From: Paenibacillus agricola
Lineage (GTDB): Bacteria > Bacillota > Bacilli > Paenibacillales > NBRC-103111
DNA length: 64,000 nucleotides
Assembly (NCBI RefSeq): GCF_011440305.1
Contig: NZ_JAAOIW010000011.1
Location: 1-64,000 of the forward strand
Reading direction: 5' to 3'
A program made the position numbers and the translations under genes. The notes below the pieces were generated by a model. That model was not told where the DNA came from. It worked only from the letters and a program-made list of their open reading frames with translations, and made no database searches. Within the stretch, counting starts at the first letter, position 1; each line of letters starts with the position of its first letter. This document shows, piece by piece, positions 51,858 through 61,471 of the stretch.

Positions 51858-51904
51858 CTCGACTTTGTTGAGTTTATTGTCGCATTCTCGTTTCTCGGTG
51901 TCCA

Positions 51905-52416
51905 GTTTCTAGTCTAACATCAGTGAATGATTATGGGAGAATGGAGACAAGAATTAACTAAATTTATGGATGGTCAACCTATTGGTGAGATCGAAAATGT
52001 CCGAAATGTATTGGTTATAGTCAGCCATGCTTTTATATATTCCAATCAAGTACCACCCGCCGAGGCCGATGTAAAAGACTTTCATAACGAATATATGGTA
52101 AAAAGGATGGGTCGATAGTTTTACCAAACTTTAGTTAAGAAGGACCCAAGTTATGAAATTTGATGGTTAATGTCCGTTTCTATCATGTACAATAATTTAT
52201 CCTCACGATCATCCGGAGTGCCCGTCACAACATCCCGCAAGAGTCCTGGTTGTTATTGAGATGTCACCGATGATGTCTACATGTAAAACGATATCGGAAA
52301 GTTGGACCAGCCCCAGCTGCGCCGCAGGCAGCTGTAATTCCCGATTGGCATTTGAATTTTCAACACGACCTGCTTGGTTTCCATCGCGCATTTCTAGTCA
52401 ATACAGGGATCCGGCC
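51905..52416. other. Flank with a doubtful small ORF
   Basis: A 61-63 codon frame (51927 or 51933 to 52118) lacks a clear ribosome site; its product (RNVLVIVSHAFIYSNQVP) may be the tail of a gene cut by the IS. The rest shows nothing recognisable. Confidence 0.3.
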
Positions 52417-52454
52417 AGGGTCCGGCCAACATTACGCGAATATCGTACTCTAAG
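52417..52454 (+). repeat. Solo Tn3-family terminal repeat (diverged)
   Basis: 38 bp beginning AGGGTCCGGCCAAC and ending CTCTAAG, followed by the same roughly 90-bp tail and AACAGGCTG hairpin as at 40910. No partner is visible. Confidence 0.7.
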
Positions 52455-52760
52455 GTGTATTTATTGGATCATTCGCCGATAAGTGCACAAAAACAGGCTG
52501 TCATGGCAGCCTGTTAGTTTATTGAACTATCGTGACCGTTGAGTTGCGACCTTAAAGGTTTGATATCTCCTAACCATGTTTAGATCAATTTCTGACCGAT
52601 TGAGGTAATAATTCCGTCCATGCTTATGGCATTCTTCTCCTCGCGATAAGCTTCAAGACCCTGCTCGCCCTTCTGCACGGCCCACTTTTGAAGCGTATCA
52701 CGTTCCCCAGAATAGGAAAGGACGGTACACTATACCCACACGATGTTTTTACTGCATGTA

Positions 52761-52797
52761 GGGGTAATACCAGCGTAGCTGACACCACCCGCAAACA
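52761..52797 (+). repeat. Second solo end of the ars-type transposon family
   Basis: GGGGTAATACCAGCGTAGCT and onward to GCAAAC, two or three mismatches from the ars element end, with extended inner similarity to the 41122 end. It faces right, toward the mer genes; the opposite end is not in the window. Confidence 0.75.
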
Positions 52798-52843
52798 CAT
52801 GGATATAAATGTAATAAATACTCACTTGTGGAAAGTTCATTTT

Positions 52844-52881
52844 AGGGTACCGCCAACAAAACGCGGAAAACGTACGCTAAG
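52844..52881 (+). repeat. Left terminal repeat of the mer Tn3-family transposon
   Basis: 38 bp AGGGTACCGCCAAC...ACGTACGCTAAG, the Tn3-family signature, facing the mer operon. The gene order IR-mer-tnpR-tnpA to its right is that of class II mercury transposons of Bacillus; the right terminal repeat has been lost with the end of tnpA. Confidence 0.8.
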
Positions 52882-52994
52882 GTATATTTATAAGATTCAA
52901 TAGCCATATATGCGCAAAAACAGGCTGCCTGGGCAGCCTGTAGTTTATTGGAATCGTTCTCCCCAACCATGTGAATTACCACAGATAATATACC

Positions 52995-54635
52995 TTATCC
53001 AGCGCAACAGGATAATTTGGATATATCTTTATTAAACGTAAGAGCCACCAGTTTTAATCCTTCAGCCATAGTTAAATATGGAGCTAGGCTGTCGCGTAAA
53101 TCTTCAACCGTTAAACCGAATTTTACAGCAAGTGTGGCGGCGTAAATCACATCTCCTGCATTTTCGGCGACAATATGAACGCCAAGCACCTTGAACGACT
53201 TGGAGTCAGCAACTAATTTAAAAACGCCTGTAGTTTCGCGATTTACAAGTGCTCTAGGAACCGAATCCAAAGGAAGAACAGAAGTCTGCACCTCATATCC
53301 TTTTGCCTTGGCTTGCTCTTCTGTAAGTCCCACTGTCGCCACCGCCGGTGAAGTGAACGTGACCCCCGGAACAGTTTCAAGGTTTACTTTTTTCTCTAAC
53401 CCACCAACTGCATTATCCGCCGCGATGCGTCCTTCATAGGCAGCCACGTACACAAACTGCGAACCCATCGTCACATCGCCTGCGGCGTAAATCCTAGGAT
53501 TTGAGGTTTTTAAAAAATCATCAACCACGATTTCGCCTTTGGAACCAATAATGACGTTCGCGGCACGAAGATTCAGTGCTTCGGTATTTGGTTTTCTGCC
53601 GGTTGCTATAAGCAGCTGCTCGGCTTCGATGACTTTCTTTTCGCCGTTTACTGAAATATGAATTTGTTTCAAATCCCCATTATTTTCAACGCGCTCAAAC
53701 GTGACACCGGTAATCAGATTCATCCCTTGCTCGGTGACTGCTTTTGTCACAGATTCGGAAATTTCAGGGTCATACTCTTTTAATAACCGAGGACTTCTTT
53801 GCAACAGCGTAACTTCTGACCCTAAATTATGAAACAACTGACCTAATTCCAGTGCAATATAACCTGAACCAATCACAGCAAGTCTTTTGGGCAATTCTTT
53901 AAGGTTAAGCAGTGACGTACTTGTTAAATAGTTAGCGTCTTTTAATCCTGGAATATCCGGAATCGATGGTGAAGCTCCTGTCGCAATTAAAAATCGTTTC
54001 GCGGTAAGCTTTCGTCCACCCACCACGATGGTTTTTTCATCAACGAACTTTGCCTCTCCGCGAATGAGTTCAAATCCGTACTCACCAATCAAATGTTCAT
54101 ACTTTTGTTCACGCATTTCGGTTACAAGTTCATTTTTTTGTTTCACTAGCTCTGCCAAATCCACCGTTCCTGCAGATGTAGTTAGCCCCAAGAAAGGGTT
54201 ATTTTTGGCTAAGTGATTGATTTCACCGGCACGCAGCAGGGTTTTCGATGGCACGCAGCCCACATTTACGCAGGTTCCGCCTACCGTTCCTCGCTCGATG
54301 ATCGCCACTTTTGCACCATGTTCGACCGCTTGAATCGCGGCGGAAAACGCTGCCCCACCGGAACCGATGATAAGAAAATCATAGTCACCCTCATCGCCGA
54401 GAACCGGAGCATCATGGGATTCGATAACTTCCACATCTCCGGATTGATATTTTGACTCGTTGATGGCTTTTTGGGCTGTTTCGATCGCAACGTCATCCGG
54501 TAATTCAAACGTGGCTTCATTGCGGCGAAAGCTCGCCTCAATATACGCAGCTCCAATGCTTTCAAGTGCCGTTGCAACGTGCTCTTCACAGCCGGTACAA
54601 GTCATGCCTTGCACATGTATACGGTACTTTTTCAT
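52995..54635 (-). CDS. merA: Mercuric reductase
   Basis: 546 aa. N-terminal heavy-metal-binding domain ([11 protein letters not shown]13/C16), FAD-binding [10 protein letters not shown] (91-100), redox-active C122-x4-C127 (GTCVNVGC), a NAD(P)H domain ([12 protein letters not shown]), and the C-terminal C543-C544 pair that receives Hg(II) from the partner subunit. It reduces Hg(II) to volatile Hg(0) with NADPH. AAAGGAGG is 7 nt before the ATG, 4 bp after the merP-like stop. Last gene of the mer operon. Confidence 0.97.
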   Translation of the reverse strand: MKKYRIHVQGMTCTGCEEHVATALESIGAAYIEASFRRNEATFELPDDVAIETAQKAINESKYQSGDVEVIESHDAPVLGDEGDYDFLIIGSGGAAFSAAIQAVEHGAKVAIIERGTVGGTCVNVGCVPSKTLLRAGEINHLAKNNPFLGLTTSAGTVDLAELVKQKNELVTEMREQKYEHLIGEYGFELIRGEAKFVDEKTIVVGGRKLTAKRFLIATGASPSIPDIPGLKDANYLTSTSLLNLKELPKRLAVIGSGYIALELGQLFHNLGSEVTLLQRSPRLLKEYDPEISESVTKAVTEQGMNLITGVTFERVENNGDLKQIHISVNGEKKVIEAEQLLIATGRKPNTEALNLRAANVIIGSKGEIVVDDFLKTSNPRIYAAGDVTMGSQFVYVAAYEGRIAADNAVGGLEKKVNLETVPGVTFTSPAVATVGLTEEQAKAKGYEVQTSVLPLDSVPRALVNRETTGVFKLVADSKSFKVLGVHIVAENAGDVIYAATLAVKFGLTVEDLRDSLAPYLTMAEGLKLVALTFNKDISKLSCCAG

Positions 54636-54638
54636 TTT

Positions 54639-54968
54639 TTATCCTCCTTTTACGCCAAATCCATATTTTGTAACCGATGTTTGAATCTGCTTTAAATCAG
54701 TTTTTTTATCATAAAAGGAAACCGTGACTTTCCCTTTGTTTCCCATGGGTTCAATGTCTACTTTGCTAACCCCCTCGACCTTTGAAATTAAATCTTGAAT
54801 CACTGAAGGCGGGCAGCAATCAAGTCCCGTCACCGTGAACGTCGCTGATCCATTTGCAACGGGTGGTGTACTTTGACCAGCTGCAGCTTCCACCGTTTTT
54901 TCATTGTTACCACAAGCAGTACCCAATAATAAAAGAGTTAATAACATCATAATTCCCATTGTTGCTCT
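54639..54968 (-). CDS. Mercury-binding HMA-domain lipoprotein (MerP-like)
   Basis: 109 aa from a GTG at 54968 (AGAGGTG 6 nt upstream). A lipoprotein signal (LLTLLLLGTAC, lipobox Cys near residue 20) tethers an HMA domain whose metal site is GLDCCPPSV, a C-C pair rather than the classic C-x2-C. It would capture Hg(II) outside the membrane and pass it to MerT. It takes the MerP position of Gram-positive mer operons. Confidence 0.8.
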   Translation of the reverse strand, partial: RATMGIMMLLTLLLLGTACGNNEKTVEAAAGQSTPPVANGSATFTVTGLDCCPPSVIQDLISKVEGVSKVDIEPMGNKGKVTVSFYDKKTDLKQIQTSVTKYGFGVKGG

Positions 54969-54987
54969 CACGTAACACACCTCTTTC

Positions 54988-55299
54988 TTATAACAGTCCA
55001 CTTTCAGCCAACCATAAATATAAAAATGCTCCTAAAACCAAAACGGTCGATATCCATAATGTGATGACCGTACTTTTCTTTTTGCATTTTCGTCCATAAA
55101 CCAAATAAAACGATACACCAAGAAATAATAACGTCATGACCATAAGAAACAGTTGGTACTTGATTGAAAAAATTGCAAGCGTTCCTGCAAAACCTGATAA
55201 CCCAAGCGGAATGAGAATTAAGGGCCCGAGACAACAGCCGGACATAAGAAAAGCTGAAAATACCGTTACCAAGCTAGTCATTTTTTCTCTCAAAATCAT
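54988..55299 (-). CDS. merT: Mercuric ion transporter MerT
   Basis: 103 aa, three membrane helices. The first holds the Hg(II)-binding C-C pair (MSGCCLGPLILIPLGLSG), the hallmark of MerT. The third helix and a basic loop (YGRKCKKKS) follow. It carries Hg(II) inward to MerA. Start uncertain: the ATG at 55299 touches GAGGTG, while a TTG at 55293 has better spacing. Confidence 0.85.
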   Translation of the reverse strand: MILREKMTSLVTVFSAFLMSGCCLGPLILIPLGLSGFAGTLAIFSIKYQLFLMVMTLLFLGVSFYLVYGRKCKKKSTVITLWISTVLVLGAFLYLWLAESGLL

Positions 55300-55304
55300 T
55301 CACC

Positions 55305-55556
55305 TCATTTTCGCTCTGGAACTGAGCAGCAATCGTGTGATTCATCGGTTTTTGCTTGTTTGCTGGCTCGTTTAAACATCATGACAAGAGAAATCACAAA
55401 TACGATTCCCAAAATAACACTGACGGCTGTTTGATGGACAGCAAAATATACTCCAAGCGTAGTTCCCGCAAGTAAAGGGAGAATCAAAACGAGATGGCAA
55501 GGACAGGAAAGCAGAGCTAAAAAGCCCCAACCTATTTTTTTCGCATTTTCTTTCAT
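55305..55556 (-). CDS. merE: MerE-like mercury membrane protein
   Basis: 83 aa, two membrane helices. LLSCPCHLVLILPLLAGTTLG matches the CPCH signature and following helix of MerE; a C-C pair near the C-terminus (HDCCSVP) may hand over the metal. MerE aids uptake of Hg(II) and methylmercury. Its ATG overlaps the merR stop by 4 bp. Confidence 0.8.
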   Translation of the reverse strand: MKENAKKIGWGFLALLSCPCHLVLILPLLAGTTLGVYFAVHQTAVSVILGIVFVISLVMMFKRASKQAKTDESHDCCSVPERK

Positions 55557-55978
55557 TGGACTTCCTCCTTTTCCTTTTGATTATTGTCAATGAGCGCTTC
55601 GATGATTGGGCATTCGTGTATCGCTTTTTCATCTGGACAGCGGTCTTTTAAATCTTTTAGCATCGTTTCGATTCGTTGAAAGTCTCTAATTTTCGACTGA
55701 ACATCTTCCAGCTTTTGAACAACGAAATCATTCATATCCGCACATCTCACATCGTCTTTATCAACAACACCAAGCAATTTATCAATTTCAGACAATGTAA
55801 AACCAAGCTCCTGTATCCGTTTAATGAACATGATTCGGTTTATCGTATCTTCCGGATAAAGCCTGTAGCCAGCATCCGATCTTACTGGTTCATGAATCAA
55901 ACCTTTTCGTTCGTAATATCTTAATGTTTCTTTGTTAACGTTACACAATTTAGAAATATCTCCGGAGCGATAATTCAT
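55553..55978 (-). CDS. merR: Mercury-responsive activator/repressor MerR
   Basis: 141 aa from the ATG at 55978 (AGAGGTG, 6 nt). N-terminal winged helix (YRSGDISKLCNVNKETLRYYE), long dimerisation helix, and the three Hg(II) ligands C79, C114 and C123, at the same positions as in the Bacillus RC607 protein. It represses, then on Hg(II) binding untwists the promoter to activate. First gene of its own operon, so autoregulated. Confidence 0.95.
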   Translation of the reverse strand: MNYRSGDISKLCNVNKETLRYYERKGLIHEPVRSDAGYRLYPEDTINRIMFIKRIQELGFTLSEIDKLLGVVDKDDVRCADMNDFVVQKLEDVQSKIRDFQRIETMLKDLKDRCPDEKAIHECPIIEALIDNNQKEKEEVQ

Positions 55979-55997
55979 TTGCATCACCTCTAAATAA

Positions 55998-56029
55998 AGT
56001 ATAAACCATGTACCATGGTACATGGTCAA
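55998..56029 (-). promoter_or_regulatory. mer promoter and MerR operator
   Basis: Minus-strand -35 TTGACC (56024-56029) and -10 TATACT (55998-56003) are separated by an overlong 20-bp spacer. That spacer lies within a perfect 20-bp palindrome CCATGTACCATGGTACATGG (56006-56025). The long spacer is the classic target of MerR-type untwisting. Confidence 0.92.
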
Positions 56030-56168
56030 GGATCATTATTTCCCTTCAAGAAGTTGAATATGCTACCCTCTAGTTAAATCACAAAAACCACGATGTGCCG
56101 CCGCGTCTGCGTTTTATTATATATCAGCCTGTTGAATTATGTTTAATAGACAAAAAGGAGATATTCAT

Positions 56169-56750
56169 GTGGCCAAAATTGGTTATGCTCGTGTCTCGAC
56201 AGCTGATCAATCACTGAACCTACAGATCGACACGTTAAAAGCTGCTGGCTGCGAGCGAATATTTGAGGAGAAGGCTTCTGGGAAGAAAAGTGATCGAGTG
56301 GAGCTGACCCGTTGCCTAGAATATTTGAGACCAGGTGATACGCTTGTCATTTGGAAGCTGGATCGTTTGGGAAGAACCACGCGGCAACTAATCGAATTAT
56401 CGCATGGCCTTCAGGAAAGAGGGATTGGACTGCAGATCATTACTCTTGGTGTTGATACGAGTACACCTGCCGGAAAACTTTTCTTTGCTATCATGGCTGG
56501 ACTGGCGGAGATGGAAGCAGAGACAATCCGAGAGCGAACCATTGCTGGATTACAGGCTGCACGTGCGAGAGGCAGGAAAGGCGGTCGTCCTCCAATGGAT
56601 AAAAACAAAATTGACATGGCTCTTACACTTTACGATAGTGAAAAGTACACCATTAAGGAAATAACAGAACGAACCGGTGTATCTAAAGTAAAAATCTATC
56701 AAACACTTACAAACCGGAATAAGACTACACAAAGTCTTCAGGTGACCTGA
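56169..56750 (+). CDS. tnpR: Tn3-family serine resolvase
   Basis: 193 aa from a GTG at 56169 (AAAGGAG 8 nt upstream; the ATG two bases earlier is out of frame). Catalytic S10 in YARVST, then GCERIFEEKASGKK, LDRLGRT and a C-terminal helix-turn-helix (YTIKEITERTGVSKVKIYQ). It resolves transposition cointegrates at a res site probably located in 56040-56160, which it shares with the divergent mer operon. Confidence 0.92.
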   Translation: MAKIGYARVSTADQSLNLQIDTLKAAGCERIFEEKASGKKSDRVELTRCLEYLRPGDTLVIWKLDRLGRTTRQLIELSHGLQERGIGLQIITLGVDTSTPAGKLFFAIMAGLAEMEAETIRERTIAGLQAARARGRKGGRPPMDKNKIDMALTLYDSEKYTIKEITERTGVSKVKIYQTLTNRNKTTQSLQVT

Positions 56751-56843
56751 AAATCTCCTATTGACTGAACTTCTGATTTTAGTGAAAGGTGTGTAACCGT
56801 TGAGAGGAAAGGAATTATTAACATTACACAGCGCGCAGAATTT

Positions 56844-57950
56844 ATGCAAATCCCTTCAGACGACGATTGGGATTTAGGTACGTATACATTTTCGCAACAC
56901 GATCTCGATATCATCAATAAACATCGCCGTGATCATAACCGATTAGGCTTTGCCGTTCAATTAGCCATCCTGCGTTATCTAGGATGGTCTTTATCTGATT
57001 TGAAACACATACCGGATTCTGTAATAAGCTACATTTCCAAGCAGGTTGGCGTGGCGCCTGATGTATTTCCCCTTTATGCCCAACGGGAACCGACTAGACG
57101 AGAACATATGGAGGAGATTCGGCAAACTTATGGGTACCGGAATTTCACGCTCCGTGAATATCGGTTCTTATCCAATATCATGCTGAATTTTTCGTTTGAA
57201 AATGGTAACTATATGTATTTAATCCGTGTAGCCCTTGATGAATTGCGAAAACAGAAAATCATTATACCTGGGATGACTACAATCGAACGGGTTGTGTGGG
57301 AAGTGAGGCAACGGGCCGAGGAGAAAATATATAAAATGCTTATTTCTTCCTTATCAGTGGAACAGATCGATAAACTTGAAAACATCCTATCCCCAATGCC
57401 GGAGAGCAACAAAACGTATCTGGCATGGCTAAGAGAAGTACCAGGCACCTGTTCCCCAGATGCTTTCCTTAAGATCATTGAAAAACTGGAATATATACGA
57501 AAAGTCCAGCTTCAAATCGATACAAAAGGAATCCATCCAAACCGATTACGTCAGCTCTCCAAAATCGGGGCAAGGTATGAACCGCAGTCCTTCCGTCGTT
57601 TCGATGACCCCAAGAAATATGCTACTTTAGTTGCTTATTTACTCGATCTAACACAAGATTTAACGGATCAAGCATTTGAAATTCACGACCGTCAGATATT
57701 ACAGCTACATTCGCTGAGCCCGATCCAGTATCAGAAGCAACTCCGGCTTCAGGAAGTGCGCAGAATTTTGCTTACCGACGATATTGATGTCACTTCAGCC
57801 GCTTTCGAGGTCGGATATGAAAGTCTAACACAGTTCAACCGCGAATATAAACGGTTCTTCGGCCTACCGCCGCTAAAGGACATTCGTACTATTGGCCTTC
57901 ATGCCAAGGGAAACTTACATGAATCTGCTTATGCTGGTAAGATATTATAA
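56844..57950 (+). pseudogene. Tn3 TnpA N-terminus fused in frame to an AraC HTH tail
   Basis: Residues 1 to about 290 are the DUF4158 and following region of a Tn3-family transposase (YTFSQHDLDIINKHRRDHNR, LRYLGWSLSD). From about residue 291 (near 57714) the sequence switches to the second half of an AraC-family HTH (LSPIQYQKQLRLQEVRRILL, then VGYESLTQFNREYKRFFG). The transposase catalytic domain (about 600 residues) is missing. The frame is open upstream of the ATG, so the original start may lie near 56808. Formed by a deletion that joined tnpA to a regulator gene; not active as transposase. Confidence 0.85.
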
Positions 57951-58206
57951 CAGCAGCGAAAAATGAGCCTACCCTCTACTGACTTGAATGTTAATTGCAG
58001 CCTATATAAGCCCTCATCGGGACGCAAAACGGCGGAAGGAAGTTATGAGACGGTCAACATCCTTCGGTTCGCTGATGATTATACTTATTTTACGGGGTCG
58101 CGCCAACATTTTAACGAAAATATACGCTAAGCCTTCGAACGTGACCAGCTTGGTGTTTTTCTTACTCTAAGCCAGATTGTCTGGGTTACACCGCCCGGAC
58201 AATCTG

Positions 58207-58602
58207 TTATTCAACTTCCTTTTGTTTAAGCGGTCGCAATGAATTTAGAGATGTATTCTGCTTAAAATTGAATTTGTATTCGCCCAAGAAATTGATATGC
58301 TCCCATCCAAGGGGAGAAATATGGTTTAGCAGTTCTTCCTGAAGCTTACCTTGCTTTTTGCGGTGTTCTGTTGCTTGCTGGAGATAGACTGTATTCCAAC
58401 CGCTAATCGCATTAATGATAATGTTCAGCGCACTGGCTCGCTGGAGTTGATCTTGTAGCGCACGTTCCCGCAGCTCTCCATGTTTGCCAAAAAAGATCGC
58501 TCTAGCCAATGCGTTCATGGCTTCCCCCCGGTTTATTCTTCGCCGCATTGCTTCACTTGAAAGATAACCCATGATGAAGATCGTTTTTTCAATGCGTCCC
58601 AT
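58207..58602 (-). pseudogene. Tn3 transposase C-terminal fragment
   Basis: 131 codons: LGRIEKT-like start (MGRIEKTIFIMGYLSS), GEAMNALARAIFFGKHGELRE, LQRASALNIIINAI and SPLGWEHINFLGEY, the conserved end of Tn3-type TnpA. It ends 75 bp from the left IR of the miniature element, the normal position. From another lineage than the N-terminal fragment at 56844. Confidence 0.85.
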
Positions 58603-58617
58603 CTCCCGGAGTGACCG

Positions 58618-58725
58618 CTGGAGTTATCCAGGGATGCTTGGGCACGAAAAAGCATCCACCACACAGATTTATGCTCAGCTTCGTGGTGAACGGCGAAGAG
58701 AAATTGTACGGGCGGTATTTTTAGG
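58618..58725 (+). pseudogene. Tyrosine recombinase C-terminal fragment (TnpI-like)
   Basis: Encodes MLGHEKASTTQIYAQLRGER, with the late His of the active site (L-G-H) and the nucleophilic Tyr (TTQIYAQL) of tyrosine recombinases, and nothing before it. Tn4430/Tn5401-type transposons use such a TnpI instead of a serine resolvase. Confidence 0.65.
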
Positions 58726-58889
58726 AGTTTGTACTAACCACCAACTATTGGGTCCATCTGAAATCGTCAGATTTGCTTTTGCTTAGAGTAAGAAGAAACG
58801 CTAAGCCGGTCACATCCGAAGGCATAGCGTATATTTTCGTTAAAATGTTGGCGGGACCCTGGCGGGACCCCTATAAAGGAAATAACCTA

Positions 58890-60185
58890 CCCCCGCTCCA
58901 CAAACCTCACTCCCGTGCGCTGCCGGAGCAGTTCCCGGATTCCGTCACCGATGGCCAGGATGCCGGGTTCGATGAGTCCTTCCTCCACCTGTGAGACGCC
59001 GCCGGAGGACATCCTCCTGCCGGAACTCCGGCAGGTACATGCGCTGGGCCGGATCGACCCGCACGCCGCGCTGCAGCAGGTGGTCGGCCGCCGCCTGCGC
59101 CCGGAGCGGAGCCGGCAACCCGATCGTGGTATAGAAGCCGGAGGACGATCGGGTGTAAGTCGTTCCCTGCGGCAGATGCTTGCGATATGCTTCCTGCAGC
59201 AGCACCGCTTTGCGGCGGTAGATCTCCCGCATCCGGCCGATGTGGGCGGCGAACATGCCGCTCTCTAGGTACACCTCGAGCGCCCCTGCGGCAGCAGCGG
59301 CGAATGTACGTCTGCGGTAGCCTTCGCCCGCAGGAACCCTTCCCGCAGCCCGAGGCGCAGACCGGGAAGCATGACTTTGGAGAAGCTTTTTACATAGATG
59401 ACCCACCCGGACGGATCGTAAGCGAACATGGGGTCGTTCCTCGGATCTCCATCCAGGTCGCCCATGTAATCATCCTCGACGATGTACACGTAATACCGCT
59501 GCGCCAGCTCCACCATGCGCTTGCGGGCTTTGTTCGTGTGGCTGTACCCGGTTGGGTTGTGGAACCGCGAGACAGTGTAGAAGAACTTGACGTCCCCGTC
59601 CCGGAACAGCGCCTCCAGCCGCTCCAGATCCATGCCTCCTTCCTCGTACGTGATGCCGTGCACTTTGCCTCCATATCCCCGAAGCGATTCGACCATGCCA
59701 GCATGCACCGGCTGTTCCACGACAATGTTCCCCTTGCCGTTCGGAAAAGGCAGCCCCACCAGCAAATGCAGCGCCTGCTGAGAGCCAGTCACCACATAGA
59801 TTCGCTCCGGAGCCGTGAACTCCTGCAAATGCCAGGCCAGTTGGAGCCCGAGCGAAGCGAGGCCCTGCCCCTCCGAGTTCGTGAACATGTCCTCGCGGTA
59901 CCGCTCGATGGCCTCGTTCATGCAGTGCTGGAAGTCCCGGTATGGCATGGCGCTCCGGTCCGGTCCTGCCCACTCGAAATCGATGATGTCATGCACCTCC
60001 GCCGCGCCTCTCGGATCCTCCCCGCCTGGGCTGCGGTGCGCGATATAATAGCCGCTCTGGGGCACAGCATAGATCCGGTGCCTCTTCTCGAGCTCCCCGT
60101 ATGCCCGAATCACCGTATTTCGGCTGCAGCCAAACGCTTCTGCCGCTTCCCGGATCGACGGCAGCTTGTTCCCCGGCCTCAGTAG
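58890..60185 (-). pseudogene. MocR/PdxR-type regulator, truncated and frameshifted
   Basis: GC-rich. From 60185 leftward: the end of a GntR HTH (PGNKLPSIREAAEAFGCSRN, then TVIRAYGELEKRHRIYAV), then an aminotransferase-like domain (IYVVTGSQQALHLLVGL, SRFHNPTGYSH, EDDYMGDLDGDP, YVKSFSKVMLPGLRLG, where the Lys binds PLP). A frameshift near 59300-59400 moves the rest (LEVYLESGMFAAHIGRMREIY...) to another frame. The first HTH helix and start are missing. Relatives are PLP-dependent regulators of vitamin B6 or amino-acid genes. Confidence 0.8.
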
Positions 60186-60377
60186 CTAATCATGTATACA
60201 TTCTGAGAAAAGGTATGAAAGGCTTCTACCAGATCAGGCATATTCCGTACATAAGTAAAAATAAAACGTCCAGGGTCATTCAGACTAATTCCGCCTTGAT
60301 ATCCTCCAGTACTAAACTGCAGGAATCGGTAATTCCCTTTCACTTCTCTGTATTGTTACTCTCTGATATTTGATCAA

Positions 60378-60503
60378 TTAGCTAGCTTTTTGTTGTGCTA
60401 TAGCAAATGCAGGATCCGTTCGAATTGTATTTAAAATCAGCGATAGGATCAGCGTCAAGAAGCCACCAACCTGCCATTTAAACCATCTAGACTTTTTTTT
60501 CAT
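60378..60503 (-). CDS. Small membrane peptide, 41 aa
   Basis: ATG at 60503 with AAAGGAG 8 nt upstream. A basic start (MKKKSRWFKWQ) and one hydrophobic helix (VGGFLTLILSLILN) are followed by a short tail with AFA, so it could be the signal peptide stub of a lost secreted protein. The function is unknown. Confidence 0.4.
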   Translation of the reverse strand: MKKKSRWFKWQVGGFLTLILSLILNTIRTDPAFAIAQQKAS

Positions 60504-60689
60504 TGTTTGAACTCCTTTATAATGAAATAAGAACCTATTGGGAATGCAACATAAGTTGAGCCATGATACTACATACGGAGGCATGACGATCAATGATATT
60601 CAACGTCCTTTATAGTGTTGCCATGATGTTTAACATTCTTATGAATCTCAGCGGTCGTGTGATAAACCACATTATTGATGACATCCAAC

Positions 60690-61210
60690 TTTAGCCCTTT
60701 AACAATGTGGAGTTTTGGGCTATAAGGAGGGAAAAAAGTTCAAGTCCAGCTTTACTTACCACCAAGAAGCTCTCCCACAATTTTGCATTATGAAAACGAG
60801 CATTATCCAAAACATAACGATTAAGTCGGTTGGAGCGCAGTGAGGATTCGTTGCAAGAGGGACAAGAAGGCTTCGGCCTTATATGGTCCCTCTTCCTACC
60901 AAACAATTTTTCCTTATCAGGCTTTGCAAGAAATTCTACGCCACGTGTTTACGTATAGGTTGGTTTGGTGTATTTGAGTTCCATACGATGCATCACCGCG
61001 AATAGGATAGATCTATCCAAATTACGGTTGATGTACGTTGGAAGAAAGTCCAAGTTGGTCATAAGTTTCTTTTGTTGTTCCTGGCTTAATTGTTCTAGCG
61101 GATAGGGGGAGAATTTCATCTGCAAACCATCGAGCCCATTCTTCCGATAAGTCCTGTAGTAGGTGCTCACGGCTTTCTTTTCTGTCGATTACATTCCAAA
61201 CATCCATCGT
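60690..61210 (-). pseudogene. IS630-family transposase remnants
   Basis: One piece (60949-61207, two frames) shows the N-terminal HTH tail (VSTYYRTYRKNGLDGL-like, then LSQEQQKKLM). The other (60691-60906) shows the DDE strand NRYVLDNARFHNAKLWESF followed by a broken C-terminus. Both are leftward with several frameshifts, so the element is dead. Confidence 0.65.
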
Positions 61211-61471
61211 CTTTTCTGGTGCTTCAGTCGTTGCTCAAATTAGTCAAACTAATAGTCATTATATTATATACTACATATTGTAGTATATTTAATTAATATA
61301 AGTCAATTACTACCTTCACGTTCAGGATTCCATAAGATTTCATCAATTTCTCCCTTTATTTTAAAATCTCCTTTATCCGTTATTGTTTATACTATTCTCC
61401 TATCGGACAAGATAGTTCAATTATAAATCATGTATTTGTAGAAACTGTGAAGAAATTGCGGTAATTTAGAT
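61211..61471. other. AT-rich intergenic, nothing recognised
   Basis: No supported frame, repeat or hairpin. Confidence 0.4.

Larger units (their letters stand above)
50673..51904 (-). mobile_element. IS3-family (IS150-group) insertion sequence with broken orfB
   Basis: 1232 bp bounded by imperfect inverted repeats TGGACACCGAGAAACGAGAA (right, minus strand) and TGGACACAAAGAATCGAGAA (left). It carries orfA (51561-51857) and orfB split by a stop. The flanking 3-bp sequences differ (GAT, GTT), so no clean target duplication; the copy may be old or rearranged. Confidence 0.85.
58094..58860. mobile_element. Miniature Tn3-derived element (0.77 kb)
   Basis: Inverted ends at 58094-58131 and 58823-58860 share GCCAACATTTTAACGAAAAT and TACGCTA. 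Inside are only the last about 130 codons of a Tn3 transposase and the end of a tyrosine recombinase. No 5-bp target duplication is evident (TTTAC against GGCGG). A second GGCGGGACCCC just outside the right end suggests local duplication. Confidence 0.7.

Noticed and set aside
58571-58786. 71-codon plus-strand frame as an intact gene
   Set aside because: Only the central part encodes the end of a tyrosine recombinase; the beginning is antisense to the Tn3 transposase fragment.
59187-60185. 332-codon plus-strand frame
   Set aside because: It is the GC-rich antisense shadow of the MocR-type pseudogene on the minus strand.
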